Numbered from the stretch's first letter, positions 16,700-25,414 are shown. The stretch: DNA of 57,072 bases from Geothrix sp. (GCA_030824075.1 JAVBYJ010000030.1:1-57072), one strand, 5' to 3'. Notes: generated from the sequence alone by a model not told the origin. Translations and numbers: made by a program.

Positions 16700-16834
16700 A
16701 TGTTCAATGTTGCTTATAACGAGACTTTCTGGCTCAACATGACCAACCTCGGCCTTGGTTTGGCCATGCTCGCGGTGGTGGTATCTCTTCTATCCGCTGT
16801 CGGAAAAGAAGCCATCGCTCGCTTCAAGAGATAG
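16700..16834 (+). CDS. 44-residue single-pass membrane protein
   Basis: ATG at 16700 follows a strong GGAGGGG site 5 bp away. The product begins MFNVAYNETFWLNMTNLGLG, has one transmembrane helix at ~15-34 (LGLGLAMLAVVVSLLSAV) and ends in a basic, cytoplasmic-looking tail (KEAIARFKR). A longer upstream frame exists but the ribosome site fixes this start. It is preceded by the sigma-54-type promoter and dyads and followed by a GC hairpin at 16846-16859, so it looks like a single-gene unit. I do not recognise a characterised family. A role as small subunit or stabiliser of a respiratory complex, or as a stress peptide, is only a guess. Confidence 0.75.
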   Translation: MFNVAYNETFWLNMTNLGLGLAMLAVVVSLLSAVGKEAIARFKR

Positions 16835-16845
16835 CCGATCCTGTC

Positions 16846-16859
16846 GGCCCTTGAGGGCC
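16846..16859 (+). terminator. GC hairpin after the 44-residue protein gene
   Basis: GGCCC-TTGA-GGGCC forms a perfect 5-bp stem 12 bp after the stop. There is no T-tract, so it may be a weak terminator or mRNA-stabilising hairpin. The remaining 240 bp before the FAD gene show nothing else I can name. Confidence 0.4.
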
Positions 16860-17099
16860 TCCATGCGCTTGGCATCGGAGGGTTCCGGCAGCCGGTGTTG
16901 AGGACAGGGAGAGAATCACGCCGAGGCCCGATCAATCGCAGGTGACTGTTCTATTGTTCCCGTTCCACACTCCTTAGACTTCCGATTTGGATCAAACGCT
17001 GATCATCGACCTGGCGGGCAGCAGCCGCTGGCATCTCCCTCCTGGGGTTACCCTGAAGCCTGGCCTTGAGTCCCGTGGACTCCCTTCGCCGAGGTGATC

Positions 17100-18743
17100 A
17101 TGCGCTACCTGCTCTCCAATCTGCCGCTGAACCTAGGCGAAGAGATCCTGGATCTGGCGAAACCGGTGGCTCATGCCCTGGGTGGCGCGCCGGAGGACTA
17201 CCGGGGCGTGACCCTTGAGCGCCGCAGCCTGGACGCCCGCCACAAGGGGGCCATCCGCTTCCTGACGGCCCTCCGTTTCGAGACCGACCGGGCGCTGTCG
17301 TTGGGACCCCTACCCGGTGGCCTGAAGCTGGACAAGGCGCCGGACTCAGCGCCCTACGCGGTGGCGCCTCCCCCCCGCCGTCCACGCGTGGTGGTGGTGG
17401 GGAGCGGTCCCGCTGGCACCTTCTGTGCGCTTCGTCTGCTGGACTACGGCATCGAGCCCATCGTCCTGGAACGCGGCCCCGCCATGGGCGAGCGGGTGAA
17501 GGCCATCTCGGGCTTGTGGAAGGACGCGGTGCTGGATCCCGAGGCCAACGCACAATTCGGGGAGGGTGGTGCAGGCACCTTCAGCGATGGCAAGCTCACG
17601 ACGCGCATCGGCCATCCGGCCACGCGCTATGTGCTGGAAGCCTTCGTGCGCTTTGGCGCGAACCCCCGCATCCTCTACCTCGCGAAGCCCCACGTGGGCA
17701 CGGATGTCATCCGCCGTTGCGCCGTGCTCATCCGAAAGGAAGCCGAGGCCCGCGGCGCTCGGTACCTCTTTCGGGCGCGGCTGGTGGATGTGCGCTTTGA
17801 CGCGCAGGGCCGGGTCCGGGCGGCCGTGCTGGCCAGCGGCGAGGAGATTCCCTGCGAGGCTCTGGTGCTGGCGCCGGGCCACAGCGCCCGGGATACCTTC
17901 GAGATGCTGCACAGCCACGGCGTGGCCATGCGCCAGAAGCCCTTCGCCATGGGGGTGCGGGTGGAACATCCCCAGGACCTCATCGACCGCTCCCAGTACG
18001 GCCCCAGCGCGGGACATCCCTCGTTGCCCGCCGCCGACTACAAGCTGGTCTGTAATTTCGGGTTGAACCGGGCCGCCTACAGCTTCTGCATGTGTCCCGG
18101 TGGCGAAGTGACCCAGTGCAGCAGCGAGGCCGGCTGCGTGGTGGTGAACGGCATGAGCAATGAAAAGCGCGATTCCGGCTTCGCCAATTCGGGCCTGGTG
18201 GCCAAGGTGAACACAGCGGATTTCGGCAGCGAACACCTGCTGGCGGGCATGTACTTCCAGCGAAAGTGGGAGCAGGCCGCTTTCCGGGCTGCGGGGGAGA
18301 CCTACGGCGCCCCCGCCATGGCGGTGCAGGACTTCCTGAAGGGCCGGGCCACGGGCCGGCTGCCCCGGACCAGCTTCAGGCCCTTCGCCGTGGCGGCGGA
18401 CCTGCAGACCTGCCTACCGGATTTTGTGCGGGAACAACTGGCCGGGGCCCTGCCGGACTTCGATAAGAAGATTCATGGCTTCGCCAGCCGCGAGGCCATC
18501 CTGCTGGCCATCGAAAGCCGCACCAGCAGCCCCATCCAGCTGCTTCGCGGTGAAGATGGACAGTCTCTGTCGCACCCGGGGCTCTACCCTTGCGGCGAGG
18601 GCGCGGGCTTCGCGGGCGGCATCACCTCCGCCGCCGTGGACGGCATCCGTGTGGCCGAATGGATCGCCCAGACGGCCGGCGCACCTGTGTTTCAGCCCTT
18701 TGAAAAACAGATGCGGGCCGGGGATCTGGCGAATGAGTACTGA
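17100..18743 (+). CDS. NAD(P)/FAD-dependent oxidoreductase
   Basis: ATG at 17100 has an AGGTG site; a GTG two codons earlier is less likely. The 547-residue protein has an N-terminal ~90-residue alpha/beta domain, then a dinucleotide-binding GSGPAGTFCALRLLDYG motif with LERG, an FGEGGAGTFSDGKL motif, a second ATP/NAD site (LVLAPGHSARDTFEML) and a C-terminal FAD-contacting CGEGAGFAGGITSAAVDG. This combination marks the widely conserved, poorly characterised family annotated as FAD-dependent protein/dehydrogenase, related to the geranylgeranyl reductase fold. Its substrate is unknown. It ends 2 bp before the convergent membrane-protein gene. Confidence 0.85.
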   Translation: MRYLLSNLPLNLGEEILDLAKPVAHALGGAPEDYRGVTLERRSLDARHKGAIRFLTALRFETDRALSLGPLPGGLKLDKAPDSAPYAVAPPPRRPRVVVVGSGPAGTFCALRLLDYGIEPIVLERGPAMGERVKAISGLWKDAVLDPEANAQFGEGGAGTFSDGKLTTRIGHPATRYVLEAFVRFGANPRILYLAKPHVGTDVIRRCAVLIRKEAEARGARYLFRARLVDVRFDAQGRVRAAVLASGEEIPCEALVLAPGHSARDTFEMLHSHGVAMRQKPFAMGVRVEHPQDLIDRSQYGPSAGHPSLPAADYKLVCNFGLNRAAYSFCMCPGGEVTQCSSEAGCVVVNGMSNEKRDSGFANSGLVAKVNTADFGSEHLLAGMYFQRKWEQAAFRAAGETYGAPAMAVQDFLKGRATGRLPRTSFRPFAVAADLQTCLPDFVREQLAGALPDFDKKIHGFASREAILLAIESRTSSPIQLLRGEDGQSLSHPGLYPCGEGAGFAGGITSAAVDGIRVAEWIAQTAGAPVFQPFEKQMRAGDLANEY

Positions 18744-18745
18744 AC

Positions 18746-19648
18746 CTAGACTTGCGGTTCCGGCATCTGGATGATCCGCCAGCCTTCTCCGAACTGCTCC
18801 AGGAAACCCAAGGAGTAGCAGCGGAAGAAGACGAAGAGGGGCAGGAAGACCACCGAGCTGAGGTAGGGCAGCACCGCCACGCAGCAGGTGAGGCAGCAGC
18901 CGAGCAGGATGAGGAGGGTGGCGGGGATCCAGAGCAGGAGCTTCATCAGGTAGAACCCCACGAACTGCCATCCGTTCCCGGGCAGGATCTCGCGACGCAG
19001 GACGACCCAGGCGTCAAGGGTGTCCAGCTGGCGGCGGTACATGATCGGAACCACGAAATCGTGCAGCAGGAGGGTGACGCAGGCGATCAGAAGGATGCCC
19101 AGGAGGAGGAAGCCACCGGCGCCGAGCAGGGCGGTGAGGGCGGAGCCCCCGAAGGTGTGGGCATGGATGTCGGGCAGGGCGATGAGGACACCGAGGCCGC
19201 CGCAGACGAGGAGAAGCGCCAGCATCGCCAGCAGGAGCCAGAGGCGGAAGCGGAACAGCTGGTTGCCGAGTTGCTGGAAACGGGTCCAGGGCTCCACGAT
19301 CTCCGCCCGGTCCCGGACCACGCCGTCCAGGAACATGAACTGGCCCCTGCTGCTCAGCCATTGAAACAGCACGGTTATTGCCAGGATCAGGATGAAGAGC
19401 ACGGCCCCGAGGGCGATCACCAGCGGCAGGTGCTCGGAGATCCAGGTCGTCACGGGGCTGAAATCAGGCCCAGCGCCACTGGAATAGCCATCAAAGGGAT
19501 TGCCGTTGAAGCTGTAGGAGCCCCCACCCAGTTGGGCCAGGAAGGCGGCGAAGCCCAGCACAAACCACTTTCGTGCGCTGAAAGGCTCGAAAAGGATGCG
19601 CTTCGTGTGAGCGATGGCGGGCTGGATGGGATCGGTGATGGAGATCAT
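18746..19648 (-). CDS. Multi-pass membrane protein of unknown function
   Basis: This 300-residue protein has about five or six hydrophobic segments: KWFVLGFAAFLAQLGG near the start, LPLVIALGAVLFILILAITV, LLLAMLALLLVCGGLGVLIA, LLGAGGFLLLGILLIACVTL, and a Cys-containing ILLGCCLTCCVAVLPYL helix. Between them is an amphipathic QFMFLDGVVRDRAEI region. This resembles the glycerophosphoryl-diester-phosphodiesterase-type or DUF4013-like membrane domains, but I cannot assign a family. The gene is divergent from the polyphosphate phosphotransferase gene by 90 bp and convergent with the FAD gene. No catalytic motif is visible. Confidence 0.75.
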   Translation of the reverse strand: MISITDPIQPAIAHTKRILFEPFSARKWFVLGFAAFLAQLGGGSYSFNGNPFDGYSSGAGPDFSPVTTWISEHLPLVIALGAVLFILILAITVLFQWLSSRGQFMFLDGVVRDRAEIVEPWTRFQQLGNQLFRFRLWLLLAMLALLLVCGGLGVLIALPDIHAHTFGGSALTALLGAGGFLLLGILLIACVTLLLHDFVVPIMYRRQLDTLDAWVVLRREILPGNGWQFVGFYLMKLLLWIPATLLILLGCCLTCCVAVLPYLSSVVFLPLFVFFRCYSLGFLEQFGEGWRIIQMPEPQV

Positions 19649-19738
19649 GGGCCCATCATTCCATGGGGGGCGACAGCTTGAAATCAGCTATCGTGGCCTA
19701 CGCAATGAAACGTCAGGCACATCCGTCCCGGAGGAACC

Positions 19739-21214
19739 ATGTTCGAATCCGCGGAACTCGGCCACAAGGTTGCCAAGGAAGTCTGGGACAGGGAGGTCCC
19801 TGCGCTCCGTGAGGCCTTGCTCGATGCGCAATACGACCTGACCGAGGCGAAATTCCCGGTGATCATCCTGATCGCGGGTGTGGACGGTTCGGGCAAGAGC
19901 GAGACCGTGAACACCCTCAACGAATGGATGGATCCGCGGCACATCCAGACCTTCGGCCTGGACGAACCCTCGGACGAGGAGCGCGAGCGGCCCCACATGT
20001 GGCGCTACTGGCGCATGTTGCCGCCCAAGGGCAGGATGGGAATCTTCGACGGCTCCTGGTACACGTGGCCCATCCTCGAGCGGGCCTACGGCCGGATCAA
20101 GACCTCGGATCTGGACCAGGACATGGCCCGGGTGGCGCGCTTCGAGCAGATGCTGATCCACGAGGGCGCCCTGGTGCTGAAGTTCTGGATGCACTTGAGC
20201 AAGGACGTGCAGAAGAAGCGGCTGAAGGGACTGGAAAAGGATCCGAAGACCGCCTGGCGGGTGACGCCCAGGGACTGGAAGCACTTCGAGATGTACGACA
20301 CCTTTCGACAGGTGGCCGAGCGGGCCCTGCGTGCCACCAGCACTGGAGACGCACCCTGGATCGTGGTGGAGGGCACGGACCCCCGGTACCAGAAGCTCAC
20401 CGTTGGCAAGATCCTACTGGAACGGATGCGCGCCCGTCTGGACCAACCTGCACCCGTCGCGCCGATCGCCCCGGCCAACCCGCCTAGGACTTCCATCGAC
20501 GGGATGAACATCCTCAGGGCCCTGGATCTCACCAAGCGGATGGACAAGAAGGAATACGAGGATGCCTTGTTGACCTTCCAGGGCCGGTTGAACCTGCTGG
20601 CCCGGCATCGCAACCTCCGGAAGCATTCGATCGTGTTGGTGTTCGAAGGGGTGGACGCAGCCGGGAAGGGGGGCAGCATCCGCCGCATCACCCAGTCCCT
20701 GGATGCGCGCAGGTACCACATCCACCCCACTGCGGCGCCGACCGAGGATGAGCGTGCCCAGCCCTACCTCTGGCGCTTCTGGCGGAACCTGCCGCGCAAG
20801 GGCAAGGTGGCGATCTTCGATCGCAGCTGGTACGGCCGGGTGCTGGTGGAGCGGGTCGAGGGTTACTGCTCAGAGGCAGATTGGCAACGGGCCTACAGCG
20901 AGATCAATGACTTCGAGGACCAGATCGTCCGCAGCCGCAGCATCCTATTGAAATTCTGGCTGTCCATCAGCCCGGAGGAGCAGCTGCGCCGCTTTGAAGA
21001 GCGGCAGGTCACGCCTTTCAAGCGGTTCAAGATCACCGAGGAGGACTGGCGCAACCGGGAGAAGTGGCCCGCCTACGAGGCAGCCATCTGCGACATGCTC
21101 GACCGCACCAGCACTGAGATCGCGCCCTGGACCCTCGTGGAAAGCGAGAGCAAGTACTTCGGGCGGATCAAGATCCTGAGAACGCTTGTGCAGCGGCTGG
21201 AGGATGAATTGTAG
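19739..21214 (+). CDS. pap: Polyphosphate:AMP phosphotransferase (class II PPK2)
   Basis: A 491-residue protein made of two tandem PPK2 domains, the architecture of the Acinetobacter Pap enzyme that makes ADP from AMP and polyphosphate. The first domain has Walker A GVDGSGKSE (47-55) and FDGSWY. The second has GVDAAGKGG near residue 305, the lid KGKVAIFDRSWYGRVLVERV, and FEERQVTPFKRFKIT. In characterised members the C-terminal domain is the catalytic one, and it is intact here. Start ATG follows GGAGGAA. It converts stored polyphosphate into adenylate energy; adenylate kinase would complete the path to ATP. Confidence 0.93.
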   Translation: MFESAELGHKVAKEVWDREVPALREALLDAQYDLTEAKFPVIILIAGVDGSGKSETVNTLNEWMDPRHIQTFGLDEPSDEERERPHMWRYWRMLPPKGRMGIFDGSWYTWPILERAYGRIKTSDLDQDMARVARFEQMLIHEGALVLKFWMHLSKDVQKKRLKGLEKDPKTAWRVTPRDWKHFEMYDTFRQVAERALRATSTGDAPWIVVEGTDPRYQKLTVGKILLERMRARLDQPAPVAPIAPANPPRTSIDGMNILRALDLTKRMDKKEYEDALLTFQGRLNLLARHRNLRKHSIVLVFEGVDAAGKGGSIRRITQSLDARRYHIHPTAAPTEDERAQPYLWRFWRNLPRKGKVAIFDRSWYGRVLVERVEGYCSEADWQRAYSEINDFEDQIVRSRSILLKFWLSISPEEQLRRFEERQVTPFKRFKITEEDWRNREKWPAYEAAICDMLDRTSTEIAPWTLVESESKYFGRIKILRTLVQRLEDEL

Positions 21215-21233
21215 AGGGTTGACGACCCCCCGA

Positions 21234-22073
21234 TCACACCGCCCGTTCCTTGCCGAACACGCGGTCCAGCACCAGGCCGGCGGTCTCCTCGATGCTGCGG
21301 CCGGTGACGTCGAGTACGGGCCAGCGGCGATGCAGTTTGAAGACCTCGTCGGCGTAGGCCAGCTCATCAAGGATGCGGCCCATGTCGCTGTAGCTGTCGG
21401 CGCTGCCAACGCCGCCCAGACGCTTCAAGCGGTAGGCGCGAATCTCCTGGAGGCGGTCGGGCTGGATGGTGAGGCCGATGATCCGGCCCTGCGGAATGCC
21501 GTCGAGTTCGGGGGGCAGGGGCACACCTGGCACCAGGGGCACGTTCATCACCTTGTAGCCTTCCATGGCCAGATACATGGAGAGGGGCGTCTTGCTGGTC
21601 CGGCTGATGCCGACCAGCACGATGTCGGCGTCGGGAAGACCGCCCATGTCGATGCCATCGTCGAACTTGAGGGCGAACTCGATGGCTTCGATGCGGCGGA
21701 AGTACTTGTCGCCCACCGCGTGGAAGCTGCCTGGCCGCTCCTCGGGGCGTTCCCGGAGGTAGAGGGCCAGGGTGTCCAGCAGGTTGCCGAAGAGGTCCAC
21801 CTGGGTGAGGCGCAGCTCGGCGCAGCGGTCCGCCAGGTAGTCCCGCATCTCCCGGGAGACGGTGGTGTGGATGATGACGGCGCGTTTGTCGGCGGCCATC
21901 TGGAGCAGGCGGTCCAGGTCCGCCGGAGACCGCACGTTCTGGAAGCGGCGTACCAGGGCCGAGCTTTCGCCCTTGGCGAACTGGGTGAGCGCCGCCTGCA
22001 CCATGCGATGGGCGGTTTCGCCGGAGCCTCCGGACACTACGTAGATCTGCTGTCGGTCCATGGAATTCAGCAT
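21234..22073 (-). CDS. ppsR: PEP synthase regulatory kinase/pyrophosphorylase
   Basis: A 279-residue DUF299 protein. The N-terminal YVVSGGSGETAHRM and the P-loop-like GISRTSKTPLSMYLA (from ~155) are diagnostic, as are NVPLVPGVPLPPEL and DVTGRSIEETA near the C-terminus. The family switches phosphoenolpyruvate synthase (or plant/bacterial PPDK) off by ADP-dependent phosphorylation and on by Pi-dependent dephosphorylation. Target type (PpsA or PPDK) cannot be told. Either Met1 or Met5 could start it. It is convergent with pap and divergent, with 11 bp between starts, from the orphan kinase. Confidence 0.93.
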   Translation of the reverse strand: MLNSMDRQQIYVVSGGSGETAHRMVQAALTQFAKGESSALVRRFQNVRSPADLDRLLQMAADKRAVIIHTTVSREMRDYLADRCAELRLTQVDLFGNLLDTLALYLRERPEERPGSFHAVGDKYFRRIEAIEFALKFDDGIDMGGLPDADIVLVGISRTSKTPLSMYLAMEGYKVMNVPLVPGVPLPPELDGIPQGRIIGLTIQPDRLQEIRAYRLKRLGGVGSADSYSDMGRILDELAYADEVFKLHRRWPVLDVTGRSIEETAGLVLDRVFGKERAV

Positions 22074-22084
22074 AACCTGAGGCC

Positions 22085-23227
22085 ATGAGCTCGTTCCCCC
22101 ATGTCCTCGCCTGGCTGGCGCTGGCGCTCCCCCTCGGGGCGGCCCTCGGCGGTCTCCTCCTGCTGCTGGTGAGATGGGCTCGGCTGCGGCGCCGGGCCCC
22201 GGCCGATCCTGAAGCCCTGCTGCTGTCGGCGGTATCTGGGAGCCTGCGGGAGCGGGGCGAATTGGCCGCGTCCCTGGGGGAACTCCGCACGGTCCATGAG
22301 CGCTTGCTGGACGCGCTTCCGATGGGGTTGATCTGGGTGGACCAGCGTCGGCGCTTGGCGGCCCTCAACCGCCGGGGGCAGGAGCTGCTGGGCGTGAGGC
22401 CCGGGGTGATTGGCCTGGAGGCGGCCTTCGTGCTGGAGCCCTTCCCCTGGCTTCGCGAAGCCCTGGAACATGAACCAGGACCGGCCCGCCGCCTGGGGGC
22501 CGAGGGTCGCCGCTGGCGGATCCAGCGCATCGAGGCACCGGATCGCATCGGGGCCCTGGTGCAGTTTGAGGACGTCACCGAGGCCGAACAGGAGGAACGC
22601 CGCCGCCAACTTCGGGAGCGCTTCGCGGAGCTGGGTGAGATGACCGCAGGGGTCGCCCACCAGCTGAAAAACGGCCTGGCTGTGCTCAAAGGCCAGGGGC
22701 AATTGCTGAAGCGGGCCGGTCACGGCGAGGCGGCCGAAACGCTGCTGGAGGAGACGGAGGATCTTGAGCTGGTGGTCCAGCGCTTCCTCCAGTGGGCCAA
22801 GCCCCTGGAGCCGGTCTCAGAGGAACTGCGGCTTGAGGAGGCGGTGGCCCAGGCCGTGACCGAGCTCAAGCGCCGGCCCGTGAGCCAGGGACGCGCCCTC
22901 CTGTGTGAAGGCCGGGGTCTCGCCACCGGTGATCCGGTACTGCTGCACCAGGCTCTGGTGAACTTGCTGGAGAACGCCTGTCAAGCCACTCCCTTGGGTA
23001 GACGGGTGACGGTCCGGATCTCCGAGGGGTGCCTTGAGATCCTGGATGAGGGGCCCGGCTTGTCCGAGGATACGGCGATCCGTATGCTGCGGCCCTTCGA
23101 GAGCGGTCGGCCGGATGGCACCGGTCTGGGCCTTCCCCTTGCCCTGAAATGGCTCAACGCCCAGGGTGCGGATCTGCATCTATCCCCCCGGCCTGAGGGC
23201 GGCACCCGCGCCGAGATCCGCTGGTAA
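22085..23227 (+). CDS. Orphan PAS-like sensor histidine kinase
   Basis: 380 residues: one N-terminal transmembrane segment (~6-30), a PAS-like region ~65-165 (LDALPMGLIWVDQRRRLAAL, VQFEDVTEAE), DHp with His192 in GVAHQLKNGLAVL, and an ATPase domain with NLLENACQAT, DEGPGL and GTGLGLPLAL. The H-box has Gln where most kinases have the Glu/Asp that activates the His. HQxKN variants occur in NtrB-like kinases, so activity is possible. No regulator gene is adjacent. nadE follows 9 bp downstream and may be co-transcribed. Confidence 0.9.
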   Translation: MSSFPHVLAWLALALPLGAALGGLLLLLVRWARLRRRAPADPEALLLSAVSGSLRERGELAASLGELRTVHERLLDALPMGLIWVDQRRRLAALNRRGQELLGVRPGVIGLEAAFVLEPFPWLREALEHEPGPARRLGAEGRRWRIQRIEAPDRIGALVQFEDVTEAEQEERRRQLRERFAELGEMTAGVAHQLKNGLAVLKGQGQLLKRAGHGEAAETLLEETEDLELVVQRFLQWAKPLEPVSEELRLEEAVAQAVTELKRRPVSQGRALLCEGRGLATGDPVLLHQALVNLLENACQATPLGRRVTVRISEGCLEILDEGPGLSEDTAIRMLRPFESGRPDGTGLGLPLALKWLNAQGADLHLSPRPEGGTRAEIRW

Positions 23228-23236
23228 GTTGGTGGG

Positions 23237-24946
23237 ATGAAAATCGCGCTCCTTCAACTCAATGCCCGCCTCGGGGATCCCGAAGGGAATGGCCGCAAGG
23301 TGGAGGCGGCCTATGCCGAGGCCGTTGCCGCGGGTGCTGATCTGGTGCTGGCACCGGAATTGGCCATCCCAGGCTATCTATTGGAGGACCGTCTCTGGGA
23401 GCCGGGGATGAGGCGGCGCATCGAGGCCGAGTCCCAGCGGCTGGCAGCGCTGTCCGGCCCGGTGCCGCTGGTCTTCGGCACCGCCCGCCCGGCGCCCACG
23501 GGGCGCCTCTGGAACGAGCTGTGGTGGTGCGAAGGCGGAGGTCTGCGTCACTGTGCCCACAAGCGCGCCTTGCCCAGCTACGACGTGTTCGACGAGCACC
23601 GCTATTTTGAGCCAGATCCCTCGCCGCAGCCGCTGGTGGCCTTTCGTGGACAGCGCCTTGGCCTCTCCATCTGCGAGGATCTCTGGGCCGATCCGCAGCT
23701 GGGCAACGTGCCAGTAAGCTACGGCGTGGATCCCATCGCTGAGTTGGCTGCGGCGGGAGCCACGTTGATCCTCAACGCCAGCGCCAGCCCAAGCGCCCTG
23801 GGAAGCTACCTGCCCCCGGGTCGCGACGCGCCTTGGGCCATTCCCTCGAAGGACGCTCAGCGCCGCCGCCTGCTCCCAGGCCTGGCGCAGAAGCATGGCC
23901 TTCCCATCGCCTATGCCAGCCGCGTGGGGGCCGAAAGCTGGCTGCTCTTCGACGGCGGATCGGGCCTGGCGATGCCGGATGGCCGGTGGCAGGGCGGCAG
24001 GCCCTTCCAGGAGGAAACCCTCCTGGTGGACACCGGTGAGCCGGGTGAGATCTGGCGCACGGTGGAGGACGGTCCCTGGCTGCGCAGGGCCCTGGTGACG
24101 GGCATCCGGGACAATCTGGCCAAGCAGGGGTTGGAGGGGCTGGTGCTTGGCCTTTCCGGCGGCATCGACAGCGCCGTGGCCGCGGCCCTCGCCGTAGAAG
24201 CCCTGGGGCCGGACCAGGTGCTCGGCGTCGCCATGCCCACGCGCTTCAGCAGTGCCGAGAGTTCAGCCCTGGCCGAGCAGCAGGCCCGAGCCCTGGGCCT
24301 GGGCTACCTCAGCCTGGATGCGGAGGCGCCCTTTGCTGGGTTCGCATCCGCATTGGAGAAGGCCCTGCCGGGCCGCGCCTTCGGCCTGACCGATGAGAAC
24401 CTCCAGAGCCGCAGCCGAGGCAGCCTGCTGATGGCGCTCACGTCGGAACCGGAGGTCCACCGGCGCCTCGGCAGCGACCGTCTGGCGGTGCTGAACACGG
24501 GCAACAAGAGTGAGGCTGCCACGGGCTACTTCACGCTCTACGGCGATGGCATCGGGGCCTTTTCCCCGTTGGGCGACTGCCTCAAGGCGCGGGTCTATGC
24601 CCTGGCGCGGGAGTTGGGGGAGGCGGTGCCGCAGGGGGTGATCGAACGCCCCCCCACGGCCGAATTGCGGCCAGGCCAGACGGACGAACTCAGCCTGCTT
24701 CCCTATGTTCAGCTGGACGCCATCCTGGGGGCGGCACTGGAGGCCCAGCGCCCCGAAGAGGGCCTCGCGGATGATCTGGCTCTGCTCCTGGATGGCGAGG
24801 CTCTGAGCCAAGCCCGGGCGGCGCTGCCCCGCATCCTGGGGCTCCTCCGCCGCATGGAATTCAAGCGCCGCCAGCTGCCCTTTGCCTTCAAGGTCAGCCC
24901 CAAAGCCTTCGGCGCCGGGCGGAGGATCCCCCTGACCGCGCTTTGA
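23237..24946 (+). CDS. nadE: Glutamine-dependent NAD+ synthetase
   Basis: The 569-residue two-domain enzyme performs the last step of NAD synthesis. The N-terminal nitrilase-type glutaminase has the triad Glu41 (APELAIPGY), Lys109 (AHKRALPSYDVF) and Cys146 (SICEDLW). The synthetase domain starts near 300 with the P-loop LGLSGGIDSAVAAAL, followed by MPTRFSS, NTGNKSEAATGYFTLYGDG and RPPTAELRPGQTDE, all standard. Length is normal. It lies 9 bp after the orphan kinase and upstream of tRNA-Leu on the same strand. Confidence 0.96.
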   Translation: MKIALLQLNARLGDPEGNGRKVEAAYAEAVAAGADLVLAPELAIPGYLLEDRLWEPGMRRRIEAESQRLAALSGPVPLVFGTARPAPTGRLWNELWWCEGGGLRHCAHKRALPSYDVFDEHRYFEPDPSPQPLVAFRGQRLGLSICEDLWADPQLGNVPVSYGVDPIAELAAAGATLILNASASPSALGSYLPPGRDAPWAIPSKDAQRRRLLPGLAQKHGLPIAYASRVGAESWLLFDGGSGLAMPDGRWQGGRPFQEETLLVDTGEPGEIWRTVEDGPWLRRALVTGIRDNLAKQGLEGLVLGLSGGIDSAVAAALAVEALGPDQVLGVAMPTRFSSAESSALAEQQARALGLGYLSLDAEAPFAGFASALEKALPGRAFGLTDENLQSRSRGSLLMALTSEPEVHRRLGSDRLAVLNTGNKSEAATGYFTLYGDGIGAFSPLGDCLKARVYALARELGEAVPQGVIERPPTAELRPGQTDELSLLPYVQLDAILGAALEAQRPEEGLADDLALLLDGEALSQARAALPRILGLLRRMEFKRRQLPFAFKVSPKAFGAGRRIPLTAL

Positions 24947-24980
24947 GAACCCGCCCGCCCGCGCTATCCTGGGCTTTCCA

Positions 24981-25067
<87 letters not shown>

Positions 25068-25073
25068 ACAGAC

Positions 25074-25092
25074 GGGCCCCATAGGGGCCCTT
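25074..25092 (+). terminator. Hairpin terminator of tRNA-Leu(CAA)
   Basis: GGGCCCC-ATA-GGGGCCC is a perfect 7-bp stem followed by TT. It begins 6 bp after the CCA. Confidence 0.6.
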
Positions 25093-25211
25093 CCGATTGA
25101 GGTCGGGCTCGGAATCGCGGATGGCGGCCCGGTAGGCACCGTCTGCGGGGCCACTGATGTGGCCTCGCGGACGAAAAGTGCCGGGGCCAGCTAGCCGCGC
25201 GGCGGGAACCG

Positions 25212-25244
25212 GAGTCCGACCACCGGTACCAACAGACGGGCCCC
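25212..25244 (+). repeat. Direct repeat copy 2: orphan tRNA-Leu 3' end
   Basis: An exact copy of 25048-25080 without a tRNA body in front of it: the 131 bp between copies does not fold as a tRNA-Leu that I can recognise. It is arranged like an attachment-site scar or a partial tandem duplication. The whole 25068-25414 gap holds only the repeat, two hairpins and the dyad at 25301; no protein gene is seen. Confidence 0.9.
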
Positions 25245-25257
25245 CGCAGGGGCCTTT
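25239..25257 (+). terminator. Second hairpin terminator after the orphan tRNA 3' end
   Basis: GGCCCC-CGCA-GGGGCC followed by TTT. It duplicates the terminator arrangement of the first tRNA copy, with a different loop. Confidence 0.6.
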
Positions 25258-25300
25258 CTGTTGGGGGAGGAGCCAAGCCTGTCGGGAGGGGCGAATTTCA

Positions 25301-25318
25301 CTTGATACCTAGGTCAAG
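25301..25318. promoter_or_regulatory. Dyad upstream of hemerythrin gene
   Basis: CTTGATACCTAGGTCAAG has 5-bp inverted arms (CTTGA/TCAAG) about 100 bp before the hemerythrin start. Size and arms resemble Crp/Fnr-family operators, but the spacing is not the FNR consensus, so the regulator is unassigned. Confidence 0.3.
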
Positions 25319-25414
25319 AAAATTTACATTCGACTGGCAGGATTAAACGTCTGAACAGGCAAGAGGGTGGAAGCCCCAGGCCAAGAGGCGGCGCTCGGAA
25401 AGGAGCCCAGGAAC

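Noticed and set aside
25145..25231. Possible second tRNA-Leu ending in the repeated 3' segment
   Set aside because: The bases 5' of the repeat do not form a D-arm, an anticodon stem or an acceptor partner, so only the 3' end is duplicated.
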